From contig CAYQDW010000008.1 of the NCBI GenBank assembly GCA_964416385.1, positions 1-63,937 of the forward strand: a DNA stretch of 63,937 bases. Direction: 5' to 3'. Positions 33,668 through 42,917 of the stretch are shown here, one piece after another. How positions within the stretch are numbered: position 1 is the first letter of the stretch; every line of letters starts with the position of its first letter. Made by a program: the position numbers and the translations under genes. The notes beneath the pieces are model-generated. The model searched no databases and had not been told where the DNA came from. It saw nothing but the letters and a program-made list of their open reading frames with translations. The DNA comes from JAUHWL01 sp964416385 (GTDB lineage: Bacteria > Bacteroidota > Bacteroidia > Flavobacteriales > Schleiferiaceae).

Positions 33668-34498
33668 ATGAAAATTGATGATTTTCGTGAACAGTGTTCT
33701 ACCAATTTGGCGGCCTTGTATCCGCAAGAAGAGATTGATGCTATCTTTTTTGAACTCTTGCTGCATTATGAAAACATAACGCGCATTGCCTACGCTACCA
33801 AGCGCGATTTGGCGCTTAAAAAGGAACAACAGTTGCGCGCTGCATTGTCTCGCTTGGTAAATCATGAACCACTCCAATACATTACAGAAAAGGCCTTTTT
33901 TATGGACCTCACGCTAGATGTTTCGCCGCAGGTGCTAATACCGCGGCCAGAAACAGAAGAACTCGTGCAATTGGTTCTACGTGAAAATGGTCAACAGGTT
34001 CTGCGTGTATTAGATGTTGGCACAGGCTCTGGTTGCATCGCCCTTGCATTAAAAAAGCATAAACCAAATTGGACGGTAGTGGGGGTAGACCGCAGTGCAG
34101 AAGCCTTGTCTGTGGCACATAACAATGCCGCTAACACTGGTTTAGCTGTACATTTTAAGCTGGCAGATATGTGTGCTATGCCAAATCTCGGCATATTTGA
34201 TATTATCATCTCTAATCCGCCATATATACCCGCTGAACGCGAAGCAGAGCTTGCACCCAATGTACGCCTCCATGAACCCAAAATGGCGCTCTTTGCCCCA
34301 GAAACAAAACCTTTGCACTTTTATTCTTGTATACTAGCTTTCGCAGCTAAAAATTTGGCAAAAAAAGGGGGGCGGATTTATTTTGAAACCCACTTTGATG
34401 CTGCTCAGCAAGTGGCTGATTTAGCACCAAAAAAGAGTGAAAAGCGCATACTTGTTGATATGTTTGGCAAGGAACGCTTTGTAGCCATAACATTGTAA
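33668..34498 (+). CDS. prmC: Peptide chain release factor N5-glutamine methyltransferase
   Basis: A 276-residue methyltransferase that modifies the GGQ glutamine of release factors. The N-terminal helical domain (1-80) is followed by DVGTGSG (116-122) for S-adenosylmethionine and the glutamine-binding NPPY at 183-186, with the usual RPETEELV block at 93-100. It is 2 bases upstream of ligA. A TTACTTTG sequence just before the ATG resembles a -7 box with one mismatch. Confidence 0.95.
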   Translation: MKIDDFREQCSTNLAALYPQEEIDAIFFELLLHYENITRIAYATKRDLALKKEQQLRAALSRLVNHEPLQYITEKAFFMDLTLDVSPQVLIPRPETEELVQLVLRENGQQVLRVLDVGTGSGCIALALKKHKPNWTVVGVDRSAEALSVAHNNAANTGLAVHFKLADMCAMPNLGIFDIIISNPPYIPAEREAELAPNVRLHEPKMALFAPETKPLHFYSCILAFAAKNLAKKGGRIYFETHFDAAQQVADLAPKKSEKRILVDMFGKERFVAITL

Positions 34499-34500
34499 AC

Positions 34501-36507
34501 ATGACAGAGCAACAGCGCATAGATGATTTAAGGAAAATACTTGAAGAGCACAATTACAGGTATTATACGTTGGCACAGCCCATAATAAGTGATTTTGAAT
34601 TCGACAAGCTACTTGAGGAGTTAATACTTTTAGAAGCGCGGCACCCTGAGTTGCATGACCCCAATTCTCCAAGTCAACGTGTGGGGGGGCAAGTCACAAA
34701 AGATTTTCCCACAGTAAAGCACAGGTACCCCATGATGAGCTTGAGTAATACCTACTCACGCGAAGAAATAGAGGATTTTATCAAACGCATTTCTAAGGAA
34801 ATAGAAGCACCCATTGCTTTTGTCTGCGAACTGAAATATGATGGTGTGGCCATTAGCATCACCTATAAAAACGGTGAGCTTACCCAGGCTTTAACGCGTG
34901 GCGATGGCAGTCAGGGGGATGATATTACGGCAAACGTACGCACCATCCGCAGTGTGCCGCTTAAGCTACAAGGCGATTACCCGGAAGATTTAGAAATAAG
35001 AGGCGAAATTTTCATGACGCTTTCAGGCTTTCAAAAACTCAATGAAGACCGCTTAGAAGCCGGTTATGAGCCATTTGCCAATCCGCGAAACTCTACCGCA
35101 GGCACGTTAAAAATGCAGGATAGCAGTATAGTTGCCGCTCGGCCTCTAGACAGCTTTTTGTATTTTGTTATTGCCCCAGAAAAACAGTTAAAGAGTCATT
35201 TTGAAAGTTTAGAGGCAGCTACGCGTTGGGGATTTAAAGTGCCGCAGCCCAAAGATAAATACGTTACGCTTGCTCACAATGTAGATGAGATTATGGCCTT
35301 TATTGACTATTGGGAGGCACATAGGATGGATTTGCCCTTTGAAATGGATGGCGTGGTAATTAAAGTAAATGCGTATCAACAACAAGAGGCGTTGGGCGCA
35401 ACAGCTAAAAGTCCGCGCTGGGCTATTGCGTATAAATACAAAGCAGAACAAGAGGCTACGCTTCTAGAATCTGTAAGTTTTCAGGTAGGGCGAACGGGTG
35501 CTGTAACTCCTGTAGCTAATTTAAAACCCGTTTTATTGGCAGGAACCACAGTAAAGCGTGCCTCACTGCACAATGCTGATCAAATTGCCAAATTGGGGCT
35601 GCACATTGGGGATACAGTTTTTGTTGAAAAAGGTGGCGAGATTATACCCAAAATTGTTGGTGTAGATGTTAAAATGCGTCCCATAAACGCCCAAGAAGTA
35701 GCCTTTATAGAAGCTTGCCCAGAGTGCGGTACCGCGTTAATTCGCAAAACAGGCGAAGCTCAGCATTACTGCCCAAATGAAACGGGTTGTGCACCGCAGA
35801 TAAAAGGTAGAATAGAACATTTTATCAGCCGTAAAGCCATGAATATTGAGGGCTTAGGGGCAGAAACCATTGAGCTATTTGTAGACCAAGGCCTGATTGG
35901 TGATTATGCCGATCTATACGATTTAGAGGCTTCCCAAATTTTAAACCTTGAAGGGTTTAAAGAAAAATCTAGTACCAACATTATTGCAGGTATTGCCGCC
36001 AGCAAGATGGTGCCTTTTGAGCGTGTGCTGTATGCGTTGGGCATTCGTTATGTGGGCGAAACAGTGGCTAAAAAACTAGCTAAGCACTATAAAAACATTG
36101 ATTCACTTGCTGCGGCAAGCATTGAAGAGTTAATTGAGGTTGAAGAGATTGGTGAACGCATTGCAGCCAGTGTGCACCAATTTTTTCAGAATGAAAAGTC
36201 TTTGAGCTTGTTGCAAAGGCTAAAAGCTGCGGGGGTGCAGTTTGCCATACAAGAGAAAAAAGCAGCAGGCAATCAGCTTGCCAACTTGAAAATTGTAATC
36301 TCAGGCGTATTCCAAAATTTTCAACGCGATGAACTAAAGCAGATAATTGAAGATTATGGCGGTATTAATGTTTCGTCTGTTTCTGCAAAAACAGATTTAC
36401 TCGTTGCAGGAGATGGCATGGGGCCAAGCAAACGCCAAAAGGCCGAAAAACTAGGCGTTCGCATCATCTCAGAAAATGAATTTATAAGCTTAATTAAACC
36501 AGAATAA
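34501..36507 (+). CDS. ligA: NAD+-dependent DNA ligase
   Basis: A 668-residue LigA with all domains: Ia (YRYYTLAQPIISDFEFDKLL), adenylation with nucleophile K112 in CELKYDGVAI, and OB fold. Next come a four-cysteine zinc finger (ACPECG ... HYCPNETGC), helix-hairpin-helix region and C-terminal BRCT (KIVISGVFQNFQRDELK). It seals nicks in replication and repair. Length is normal. Its final A is shared with the next ATG. Confidence 0.97.
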   Translation: MTEQQRIDDLRKILEEHNYRYYTLAQPIISDFEFDKLLEELILLEARHPELHDPNSPSQRVGGQVTKDFPTVKHRYPMMSLSNTYSREEIEDFIKRISKEIEAPIAFVCELKYDGVAISITYKNGELTQALTRGDGSQGDDITANVRTIRSVPLKLQGDYPEDLEIRGEIFMTLSGFQKLNEDRLEAGYEPFANPRNSTAGTLKMQDSSIVAARPLDSFLYFVIAPEKQLKSHFESLEAATRWGFKVPQPKDKYVTLAHNVDEIMAFIDYWEAHRMDLPFEMDGVVIKVNAYQQQEALGATAKSPRWAIAYKYKAEQEATLLESVSFQVGRTGAVTPVANLKPVLLAGTTVKRASLHNADQIAKLGLHIGDTVFVEKGGEIIPKIVGVDVKMRPINAQEVAFIEACPECGTALIRKTGEAQHYCPNETGCAPQIKGRIEHFISRKAMNIEGLGAETIELFVDQGLIGDYADLYDLEASQILNLEGFKEKSSTNIIAGIAASKMVPFERVLYALGIRYVGETVAKKLAKHYKNIDSLAAASIEELIEVEEIGERIAASVHQFFQNEKSLSLLQRLKAAGVQFAIQEKKAAGNQLANLKIVISGVFQNFQRDELKQIIEDYGGINVSSVSAKTDLLVAGDGMGPSKRQKAEKLGVRIISENEFISLIKPE

Positions 36508-37001
36508 TGCGCAATTATCTTTTACATCGTGCGTTGAAAAAAAATACTGAAAGCACAAAATATCAAGGTTTTTTAAAGCTTAAGACCGTTTTGTTAGTGT
36601 ATGACGCAGAAGAAACGGAAACACGAAAAGATGTTGAGCAGCTACGCAAAGCGTTAACGGATGCTGGTAAACAAGTAACATTGTTTTGCTACAGAAGTGG
36701 CAAAAAACCAAAAGAAAATGTACCTGCAAACACGTATTACACGGCAGATGTAAATATGCTTAAAAAGCCAACCAACCGCGTGGTGGCTAATATTCCAAAT
36801 GCGGTAGATGTACTTATTGATTGGACAAAGGCGACTGTATCGCCCAATGATTTTCTGGCGGCAACTATAAAAGCCACTTTGAAAATAGGAATTAACAAAA
36901 ACCTACCTTGCTTTGCCCTTACCATACAAGACCGGGGCAACCCTAAAGAAAAGGTGATAGAAGAGGTGATGAAATATTTAAAATTGATAAATCATGGATA
37001 A
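36507..37001 (+). CDS. DUF6913-family protein
   Basis: A 164-residue protein I assign to DUF6913. After a basic N-terminus (LHRALKKNTESTKYQGF) comes an alpha/beta domain (KTVLLVYDAEETETRKDVEQLRKAL, VTLFCYRSGKK, VDVLIDWTKAT, ALTIQDRGNPKEKVIEEVMKYL). Function is unknown. It overlaps ligA by one base and dapA by 8, and this position beside dapA is frequent in Bacteroidota. Confidence 0.82.
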   Translation: MRNYLLHRALKKNTESTKYQGFLKLKTVLLVYDAEETETRKDVEQLRKALTDAGKQVTLFCYRSGKKPKENVPANTYYTADVNMLKKPTNRVVANIPNAVDVLIDWTKATVSPNDFLAATIKATLKIGINKNLPCFALTIQDRGNPKEKVIEEVMKYLKLINHG

Positions 37002-37884
37002 AATGATGCACGGCACTGGTGTAGCGCTGGTTACGCCTTTTAAAGCAGATGGAAGTATTGATTTCACCGGCTTAGAAAATCTGGTTAACCACTGCATTCA
37101 AGGTGGGGTAGAGTACCTTGTGGTTATGGGTACAACAGGAGAGAGTGCTACCTGCTCGGCTCATGAAAAAACAGCTGCTCTTCGTGCTGTAAAAAGATTT
37201 GCAAACAATCGCGTGCCGATTGTATATGGTGTTGGCGGCAACAATACGGCTGCAGTACTTGATGCCATTTCTGAGGCCGAATTAGATGGTGTATCGGCCA
37301 TTTTATCTGTCTCCCCATATTACAATAAACCCACCCAAGAAGGAATTTATCGGCATTATGAGGCTATTGCCAAACATTCGCCTAAGCCCATTATTTTGTA
37401 CAACGTTCCAGGGCGTACCGGTAGTAACATGAGTGCAGCAACTACACTTCGGCTTGCCCGTGATTTTAAAAATATCATTGCCATAAAAGAGGCTAGTGGC
37501 AACATGGAGCAAATCATGGAGATAATAAAATCTAAACCTGCAGGTTTTGAGGTTATTAGTGGCGATGATAACTTGACATTCCCCATGCTTGCGCTTGGTG
37601 CCGTTGGTGTAATTTCTGTATCAGGGCAGGGCTTACCCACGGTTTTCACGCAAATGGTGCGAGATGCTTTAGCAGGAAATTTTGATGCCGCTAGAAGTGC
37701 GCATTATACCCTTTTTAATTTTACGCAGCTTTTATTTGCAGAGGGTAATCCTGGGGGTATTAAGGCTGCACTTAAGGTTTTAGGCGTTTGTGAAGACCAT
37801 ATGCGCCTGCCGCTTTGGCCGATTTCTACTGACTTATATCTTAAAATTGAATTGGAAGTAAAACGTATCTTAGAAGAATACTAA
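36994..37884 (+). CDS. dapA: 4-hydroxy-tetrahydrodipicolinate synthase
   Basis: A 296-residue TIM-barrel enzyme that condenses pyruvate with aspartate semialdehyde in the lysine/diaminopimelate pathway. The Schiff-base lysine is K165 (AIKEASG) and Y136 lies in LYNVPGRTG. The GTTGES motif (46-51) binds the substrate. The start could be at 36994 or at the following ATGs (MMHGTG); the upstream one overlaps DUF6913 by 8 bases. Confidence 0.96.
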   Translation: MDKMMHGTGVALVTPFKADGSIDFTGLENLVNHCIQGGVEYLVVMGTTGESATCSAHEKTAALRAVKRFANNRVPIVYGVGGNNTAAVLDAISEAELDGVSAILSVSPYYNKPTQEGIYRHYEAIAKHSPKPIILYNVPGRTGSNMSAATTLRLARDFKNIIAIKEASGNMEQIMEIIKSKPAGFEVISGDDNLTFPMLALGAVGVISVSGQGLPTVFTQMVRDALAGNFDAARSAHYTLFNFTQLLFAEGNPGGIKAALKVLGVCEDHMRLPLWPISTDLYLKIELEVKRILEEY

Positions 37885-37917
37885 ACTTTTAGTTCTAACA
37901 TATTAAAACACAAAAAA

Positions 37918-38430
37918 ATGTTATCTAAAACAATAGAAGCTGCACTAAACGGGCAGCTAAAAACAGAAGCACAGAGTAGTCATTATTATCTAGCTATGGC
38001 TGCTTGGGCAGAAAATAAAGGTTATCCAGGTATTGCTGAGTTTATGTATACCCACAGTGATGAAGAACGCATACACATGCTAAAGTTGGTTAAATACATC
38101 AATGAACGGGGCGGTTATCCAAGCATACCCACTTTAGAAAAACCAAAAATAGAATACGATGAAATTAGTGCGCTATTTCAAGATTTACTAAACCATGAGG
38201 TTAGCGTTACGCAAAGTATTAATGAGGTAGTTGATGCTTGTTTACAAGAAAAGGACTATAGCACCCACAACTTTATGCAATGGTATGTGGCCGAGCAATT
38301 AGAGGAGGAAGCCTTGGCACGAGAAATCATGGATCGGCTAAAACTTATTGGCAATGATAAAGGAGGGATGTACCTGTTTGACCGCGATATCAAAACTTTT
38401 CATAGCACCGCAGGCAGCGCCAACAAATAA
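37918..38430 (+). CDS. Ferritin
   Basis: A 170-residue 24-mer-type ferritin. Ferroxidase ligands are visible: E17 (KTEAQSSHYY), E50 and H53 (DEERIHM), E94 (NHEVSVT), plus Q and E in AEQLEEE. It oxidises and stores iron in the cytosol. It stands 33 bases after dapA and may have its own promoter; a short dyad (ACTAAA..TTTAGT) lies between them. Confidence 0.95.
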   Translation: MLSKTIEAALNGQLKTEAQSSHYYLAMAAWAENKGYPGIAEFMYTHSDEERIHMLKLVKYINERGGYPSIPTLEKPKIEYDEISALFQDLLNHEVSVTQSINEVVDACLQEKDYSTHNFMQWYVAEQLEEEALAREIMDRLKLIGNDKGGMYLFDRDIKTFHSTAGSANK

Positions 38431-38495
38431 TTCTTAAACAGGCGTATAAAAGAGTTTTTATTGCGATTTGAGCCTGTTTCTTGTATTAAAAATAG

Positions 38496-38536
38496 AACGC
38501 GTTAACGCAGATTTAAATCTCGCTTAACGCGTTTTT
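38496..38536 (+). terminator. Terminator after ferritin
   Basis: AACGCGTTAA (38496-38505) pairs perfectly with TTAACGCGTT (38524-38533). The loop holds an inner AGATTT/AAATCT pair, and T's follow. It ends the prmC-to-ferritin transcript. Confidence 0.75.
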
Positions 38537-38642
38537 ACGTGTACCGTAAATATCAATTGTGATTATCTACATTTTTATAACATTCACATAATTCTTTGGT
38601 GATATGTGCCAGCGTACTTGCATTCGCAAATAAAATGGCATC

Positions 38643-39497
38643 TTGAAAAATACACGTACGCCAAAAGTTGTTGTAATTAGCGATGTTCATCTAGGTACAG
38701 TTGGCTGCCAGGCCAAAGAACTTTTAGTCTACCTCAACAGCATCTCCCCTGAAATATTAATCCTTAATGGTGATATCATTGATATCTGGAATTTCAGGAA
38801 GCGTTTTTTCCCGAAGAACCACCTGCGGGTACTTCAAAAAATTTTAGACATGGCCAGTTCTGGTGTTACTGTTTATTACTTAACCGGTAATCATGACGAG
38901 CTTTTGCGCAGGTTTACTGATTATACCACAGGCGGCATCCACCTCAAAAACAAACTTGTATTAGACCTTGATGGCCAAAAAGCATGGATTTTTCATGGCG
39001 ATGTTTTTGACGTTTCTATTCAAAATGCGAAATGGCTTGCCAAATTGGGCGGTTGGGGTTATGATCTCCTTATTTATCTTAATCATTTCATCAATGTTGT
39101 TTTAGATAAAATGGGCAAGGAGCGCTATTCATTGAGCAAGCGTATAAAAAATAGTGTTAAAGAAGCGGTTAAATACATCAATGATTTTGAGAATACCGCT
39201 TCTGAGTTGGCCATAGAAAATGGCTATGACTTTGTAATTTGCGGACATATTCATCAACCACAAATTCGAAAAGTACTCGGAAAGAAAGGTGAAACCATGT
39301 ATTTGAATAGTGGTGATTGGGTGGAGAACTTATCTGCATTAGAATACGCTAATGGTGCGTGGAGAGTTTATCATCATATCGCAGATAATAAAATCAAAAA
39401 TCATGCGCAGACCACCTCTGAGGAATGGCCAGAAATAACAACTGAGTGGCTTTTACAGCGCATGATGCTCCAAGAAAAAGTTGGTAATGAGGCCTAA
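38643..39497 (+). CDS. LpxH-like calcineurin-fold phosphoesterase
   Basis: A 284-residue metallophosphoesterase related to UDP-2,3-diacylglucosamine hydrolase. Metal-binding motifs are ISDVHLG, LNGDIID, TGNHDE and ICGHIHQP, in order. A helical insert (WLAKLGGWGYDLLIYLNHFINVVLDK) may bind the membrane lipid. The frame starts with TTG at 38643; the phosphoesterase core starts within ten residues, so a later start is unlikely. It overlaps the glycosyltransferase by 11 bases, and both probably work on lipid or glycan metabolism. Confidence 0.88.
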   Translation: MKNTRTPKVVVISDVHLGTVGCQAKELLVYLNSISPEILILNGDIIDIWNFRKRFFPKNHLRVLQKILDMASSGVTVYYLTGNHDELLRRFTDYTTGGIHLKNKLVLDLDGQKAWIFHGDVFDVSIQNAKWLAKLGGWGYDLLIYLNHFINVVLDKMGKERYSLSKRIKNSVKEAVKYINDFENTASELAIENGYDFVICGHIHQPQIRKVLGKKGETMYLNSGDWVENLSALEYANGAWRVYHHIADNKIKNHAQTTSEEWPEITTEWLLQRMMLQEKVGNEA

Positions 39498-40494
39498 AAG
39501 GGTCTTATATGCTGTACAAGGTACCGGTAATGGGCATGTGGCACGTGCGCGTCAAATCATTCCATTGCTTGCTGCGTTTGCTACGGTAGATGTGTGGCTT
39601 GGGGGCAATCAGAGCGAAGTGGCGCTGCCTGTAACACCAAAGTATTTTACCCGCGGGTTAGTTATGCACTACAATAAGAAAGGTGGGGTAAGCTATATTA
39701 AAACATTAATCAGAAATAACTACGCTGATATACTTCGTGAAATAATTAACGCCCCGGTAAAGGGCTATGATTTGGTACTCAATGATTTTGAAAGTACTAC
39801 CGCATGGGCCTGTAAGTTGCGCAATATTCCTTGTATTGCACTTGGGCATCAGGCTTCATTCCGCCACCCAGAAACACCACGCCCGCGGTTTAAACAATGG
39901 TTAGGGGAGGCCATATTACGATGGTATGCACCCGCTAACAGACATATTGGCTTTCACTTTAGAAGTTACACCGCCAGCATTTATCCGCCAGTACTTCGCC
40001 AAGAAATAAGGGCAGTTGTGCCAGAAAACAAAGGGCATATTACGGTTTATCTGCCGGCATATCATCCGAGCCATTTGCTGCCGATATTTAACGCGCTTAC
40101 ACCTTACACATTTCACGTTTTTACAAAACACGTTGCACAGATTACGTACCATCAAAACGTACAGTTACACCCAATACATCACGAAAATTTCACAAAGAGT
40201 ATGTCCGGTAGTTTTGGGGTACTATGTGGCGCAGGTTTTGAAACGCCTGCAGAGGCACTTTATCTTGGAAAAAAATTGATGGTTGTGCCTATTCGGAACC
40301 AATATGAACAACTTTGCAATGCTGCAGCCTTAAGAATGGAAGGGGTTCACGTTTTGCATAAACTATCTAAAAAGTCTATTCCAGCAATAAATAGCTGGCT
40401 ACAATCAGCACCACTTAGCCCGGCAAATTATCCAGATTTCACCCGCGAGCTATTGTTCAATTTGGTAAATGATATACCATTGCGCGAGGTTTAA
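39487..40494 (+). CDS. MGT-like glycosyltransferase
   Basis: A 335-residue GT-B-fold protein of the MJ1255/PF13528-like group. The N-terminus VLYAVQGTGNGHVARARQII is the acceptor-side glycine loop. The C-terminal donor site has GVLCGAGFETPAEALYLGKKLMVVPI. No signal or membrane helix is seen. It probably transfers a sugar to a lipid or glycan. I chose the ATG at 39487 over the TTG two codons earlier. Confidence 0.82.
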   Translation: MRPKRVLYAVQGTGNGHVARARQIIPLLAAFATVDVWLGGNQSEVALPVTPKYFTRGLVMHYNKKGGVSYIKTLIRNNYADILREIINAPVKGYDLVLNDFESTTAWACKLRNIPCIALGHQASFRHPETPRPRFKQWLGEAILRWYAPANRHIGFHFRSYTASIYPPVLRQEIRAVVPENKGHITVYLPAYHPSHLLPIFNALTPYTFHVFTKHVAQITYHQNVQLHPIHHENFTKSMSGSFGVLCGAGFETPAEALYLGKKLMVVPIRNQYEQLCNAAALRMEGVHVLHKLSKKSIPAINSWLQSAPLSPANYPDFTRELLFNLVNDIPLREV

Positions 40495-40523
40495 CGTTTC
40501 TACCAAACCTTTCTTAAAAAAAT

Positions 40524-40531
40524 TACTTTTG
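40524..40531 (+). promoter_or_regulatory. Putative -7 box of bamD
   Basis: TACTTTTG matches TAnnTTTG and ends 4 bases before the bamD ATG. Transcription would start at or very near the start codon, so the mRNA would be leaderless. No clear -33 element was seen. Confidence 0.5.
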
Positions 40532-40535
40532 CGCC

Positions 40536-41369
40536 ATGTTTAAAAAGCTGGTTGTATTTCTTTTTCTGGTGATGGGCACGCTATTGCACTCTGGTTGTGA
40601 TGGCTACCAAAAGGTGCTTAAAAGTACAGACCTTGATTATAAGTTAGAAAAGGCAATTGCTTATTATGAAGATGGAAAATACGCCAAGGCATTCCCGCTG
40701 TTTGATGAGTTGTTGCAGTTGTACAGAAATACCAGTAAAGCGCAAGATGTTTACTATTATTACGCAATGACGCAGTTTCAGCTTCAAGACTTTTTATTGG
40801 CTGCTTACCACTTTAAAACCTTCTATCAAACATTCCCAAATCACGCCTTTGCAGATGAAGCAGCATTTATGGTGGGTTTTTGTTACTACAAAGAGTCGCC
40901 AACATACAGCCTAGACCAAACCAACACCTTTAAAGCCATTAATGAGTTACAACTCTATATTAATACACATCCAAATAGTGCACACATCGAAGAGTGTAAT
41001 GTATTAATAGATGAGCTGCGCAGCAAGTTAGAACGGAAGAGCTTTGAAATCGCCAGACAATATTGGCATACAGAAAATTTTAAATCAGCTGTAGAGGCTT
41101 TAAGCGGACATCTCAATGATTTTCCTGATACGCCTTTTAGAGAAGAAGCGATGTTTTTAAAACTGGATGCTTCATTTAAGCTCGCAAAAAACAGTATTGT
41201 ATCTTTGCAACCGCAAAGGCTAAAACAAACGTCTACTGCTTACTATGAATTTATTACTGCTTTTCCAGAGTCTGACTATAAAAAGCAGGCAGAAAAAATT
41301 TATTTAGAAGCCGAAAATTTGGCGGATATCCTTAAAAATCAAGAATTAAACGAACGTAATAGTATCTAA
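40536..41369 (+). CDS. bamD: Outer-membrane assembly lipoprotein BamD
   Basis: A 277-residue lipoprotein (signal ending LLHSGC, Cys at 21) with tetratricopeptide-type helices: AIAYYEDGKYAKAFPLFDELL, AYHFKTFYQTFPNHAFADEAAF, ELQLYINTHPNSAHIEE and YYEFITAFPESDYKKQAEKI. BamD is a core part of the BAM machine that folds outer-membrane barrels. It heads the operon to recN; the next gene starts 2 bases later. Confidence 0.93.
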   Translation: MFKKLVVFLFLVMGTLLHSGCDGYQKVLKSTDLDYKLEKAIAYYEDGKYAKAFPLFDELLQLYRNTSKAQDVYYYYAMTQFQLQDFLLAAYHFKTFYQTFPNHAFADEAAFMVGFCYYKESPTYSLDQTNTFKAINELQLYINTHPNSAHIEECNVLIDELRSKLERKSFEIARQYWHTENFKSAVEALSGHLNDFPDTPFREEAMFLKLDASFKLAKNSIVSLQPQRLKQTSTAYYEFITAFPESDYKKQAEKIYLEAENLADILKNQELNERNSI

Positions 41370-41371
41370 TA

Positions 41372-41710
41372 ATGGACTTTAAAAAAATCAACGCAAGCAA
41401 GACCACAGTAACCCAAAATCTAGCTGAACTAGATAAGCCTACAGAAAACATTTATGAGGCGTTGGTAATTATTAGCAAGCGTGCAGAGCAAATCAATGAT
41501 GTTATGCGCGAAGAGTTGCATGATAAACTAGAAGAGTTTGCAACAAGCACAGAAACTTTAGAAGAGATTTTTGATAACAAAGAGCAAATCGAAGTTTCTA
41601 AGTTTTACGAAAACCTTCCAAAACCTACTGCGGTGGCCACAGAAGAGTGGATTAACCACAAGATTTATCATCGCAATGCTGCCGAAGAAACAAATCAGGC
41701 AGGAGCGTAA
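41372..41710 (+). CDS. rpoZ: RNA polymerase omega-like subunit (Bacteroidota)
   Basis: A 112-residue protein of the Rpb6/omega type found in Bacteroidota. ENIYEALVIISKRAEQIN is the core omega helix, followed by an acidic extension (EFATSTETLEEIFDNKEQIE). It should help assemble the beta' subunit. Its place between bamD and coaBC is typical for the phylum and supports the call. Confidence 0.88.
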   Translation: MDFKKINASKTTVTQNLAELDKPTENIYEALVIISKRAEQINDVMREELHDKLEEFATSTETLEEIFDNKEQIEVSKFYENLPKPTAVATEEWINHKIYHRNAAEETNQAGA

Positions 41711-41720
41711 ATTCTGATAT

Positions 41721-42917
41721 ATGCTGCGCGGCAAGAAAATACTTCTGGGTATATCTGCAAGTATAGCCGCTTATAAAGCAGCTTCTTTAGTACGATTATT
41801 TGTAAAAGCCGGAGCCGAGGTCAAAGTAATTATGACCCCGGCTTCTGTTGATTTTGTGACACCCCTTACGCTGTCAACACTCTCTAAAAATCCTGTACAT
41901 ACGGCATTTACTCAAGAAGACAAAAATGAAGTCTGGACCAATCACGTTGAGTTAGGGCTTTGGGCAGATTTATTTGTTATAGCCCCGGCAACCAGTAATA
42001 CTTTGGGTAAAATGGTTACCGGCACATGCGATAATCTGCTGTTGGCCACTTATATGAGTGCTAAATGTCCTATTTACATCGCACCAGCAATGGATCTGGA
42101 CATGTACAAGCATTCCGCCACACAAACTAACCTTAGTGCTTTACATGAAATGGGGCATCATATTATTGAGGCCGAGCATGGTGAACTGGCAAGCGGTTTA
42201 CAAGGTCAAGGACGTATGGCAGAACCGGAACACATCTGTGCTTTCATAGAAAATCATTTACGGCAACAAGCACCTCTCAATGGTAAACGCGTTTTAATCA
42301 ATGCGGGTCCTACTTATGAAAAAATAGATGCAGTGCGCTTTATTGGTAATTTCAGTACAGGTAAAATGGGTGTTGCTCTGGCAAAACAAGCACAGCAGCT
42401 TGGGGCAGAGGTTACCCTCGTTTTGGGGCCAACACCGCTAACATTCCCCCTTGAGGGCATAAATACAGTACGTGTTACTTCTGCAGATGATATGTTTGCG
42501 GCTTGCAAAGAGGCTTTTATAGGTGCTGATTATACCATTCTTACCGCCGCCGTTGCAGATTATAAGCCGGTGCATACAGCAGATCATAAATTAAAAAAGA
42601 CCTCAGATGCGCTTACCATTACGCTTGAACCTACTGTAGACATTTTAAGTACGTTGGGTAAAACCAAAGAAAAGCACCAAATGTTAGTTGGTTTCGCATT
42701 AGAAACTAATAATGAACTGCAATATGCCCAAGATAAATTGGCACGTAAAAATTTAGATTTTATCGTGCTAAATTCTTTGCGCGATTCTGGTGCCGGCTTT
42801 GGGCACGATACCAATAAAGTTACCGTTATTAGCAAGGGTGGAAGCCTCACAGAAACCGGTTTGCTACCCAAAAATGAAGTAGCAAAAGAGATTTGGAAAA
42901 TTCTTCTTGACGCATGA
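41721..42917 (+). CDS. coaBC: Bifunctional CoaBC (phosphopantothenoylcysteine synthetase/decarboxylase)
   Basis: A 398-residue fusion enzyme of coenzyme A synthesis. The N-terminal flavin decarboxylase (LLGISASIAAYKAASLVRLF, active-site His in TNHVELGLWAD, substrate clamp GTCDNLLLATY, APAMDLDMY) is followed at about residue 190 by the CTP-dependent ligase (VLINAGPTYEKIDAVRFIGN, LTAAVADYKP). It overlaps the DUF4835 gene by 4 bases. Confidence 0.96.
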   Translation: MLRGKKILLGISASIAAYKAASLVRLFVKAGAEVKVIMTPASVDFVTPLTLSTLSKNPVHTAFTQEDKNEVWTNHVELGLWADLFVIAPATSNTLGKMVTGTCDNLLLATYMSAKCPIYIAPAMDLDMYKHSATQTNLSALHEMGHHIIEAEHGELASGLQGQGRMAEPEHICAFIENHLRQQAPLNGKRVLINAGPTYEKIDAVRFIGNFSTGKMGVALAKQAQQLGAEVTLVLGPTPLTFPLEGINTVRVTSADDMFAACKEAFIGADYTILTAAVADYKPVHTADHKLKKTSDALTITLEPTVDILSTLGKTKEKHQMLVGFALETNNELQYAQDKLARKNLDFIVLNSLRDSGAGFGHDTNKVTVISKGGSLTETGLLPKNEVAKEIWKILLDA

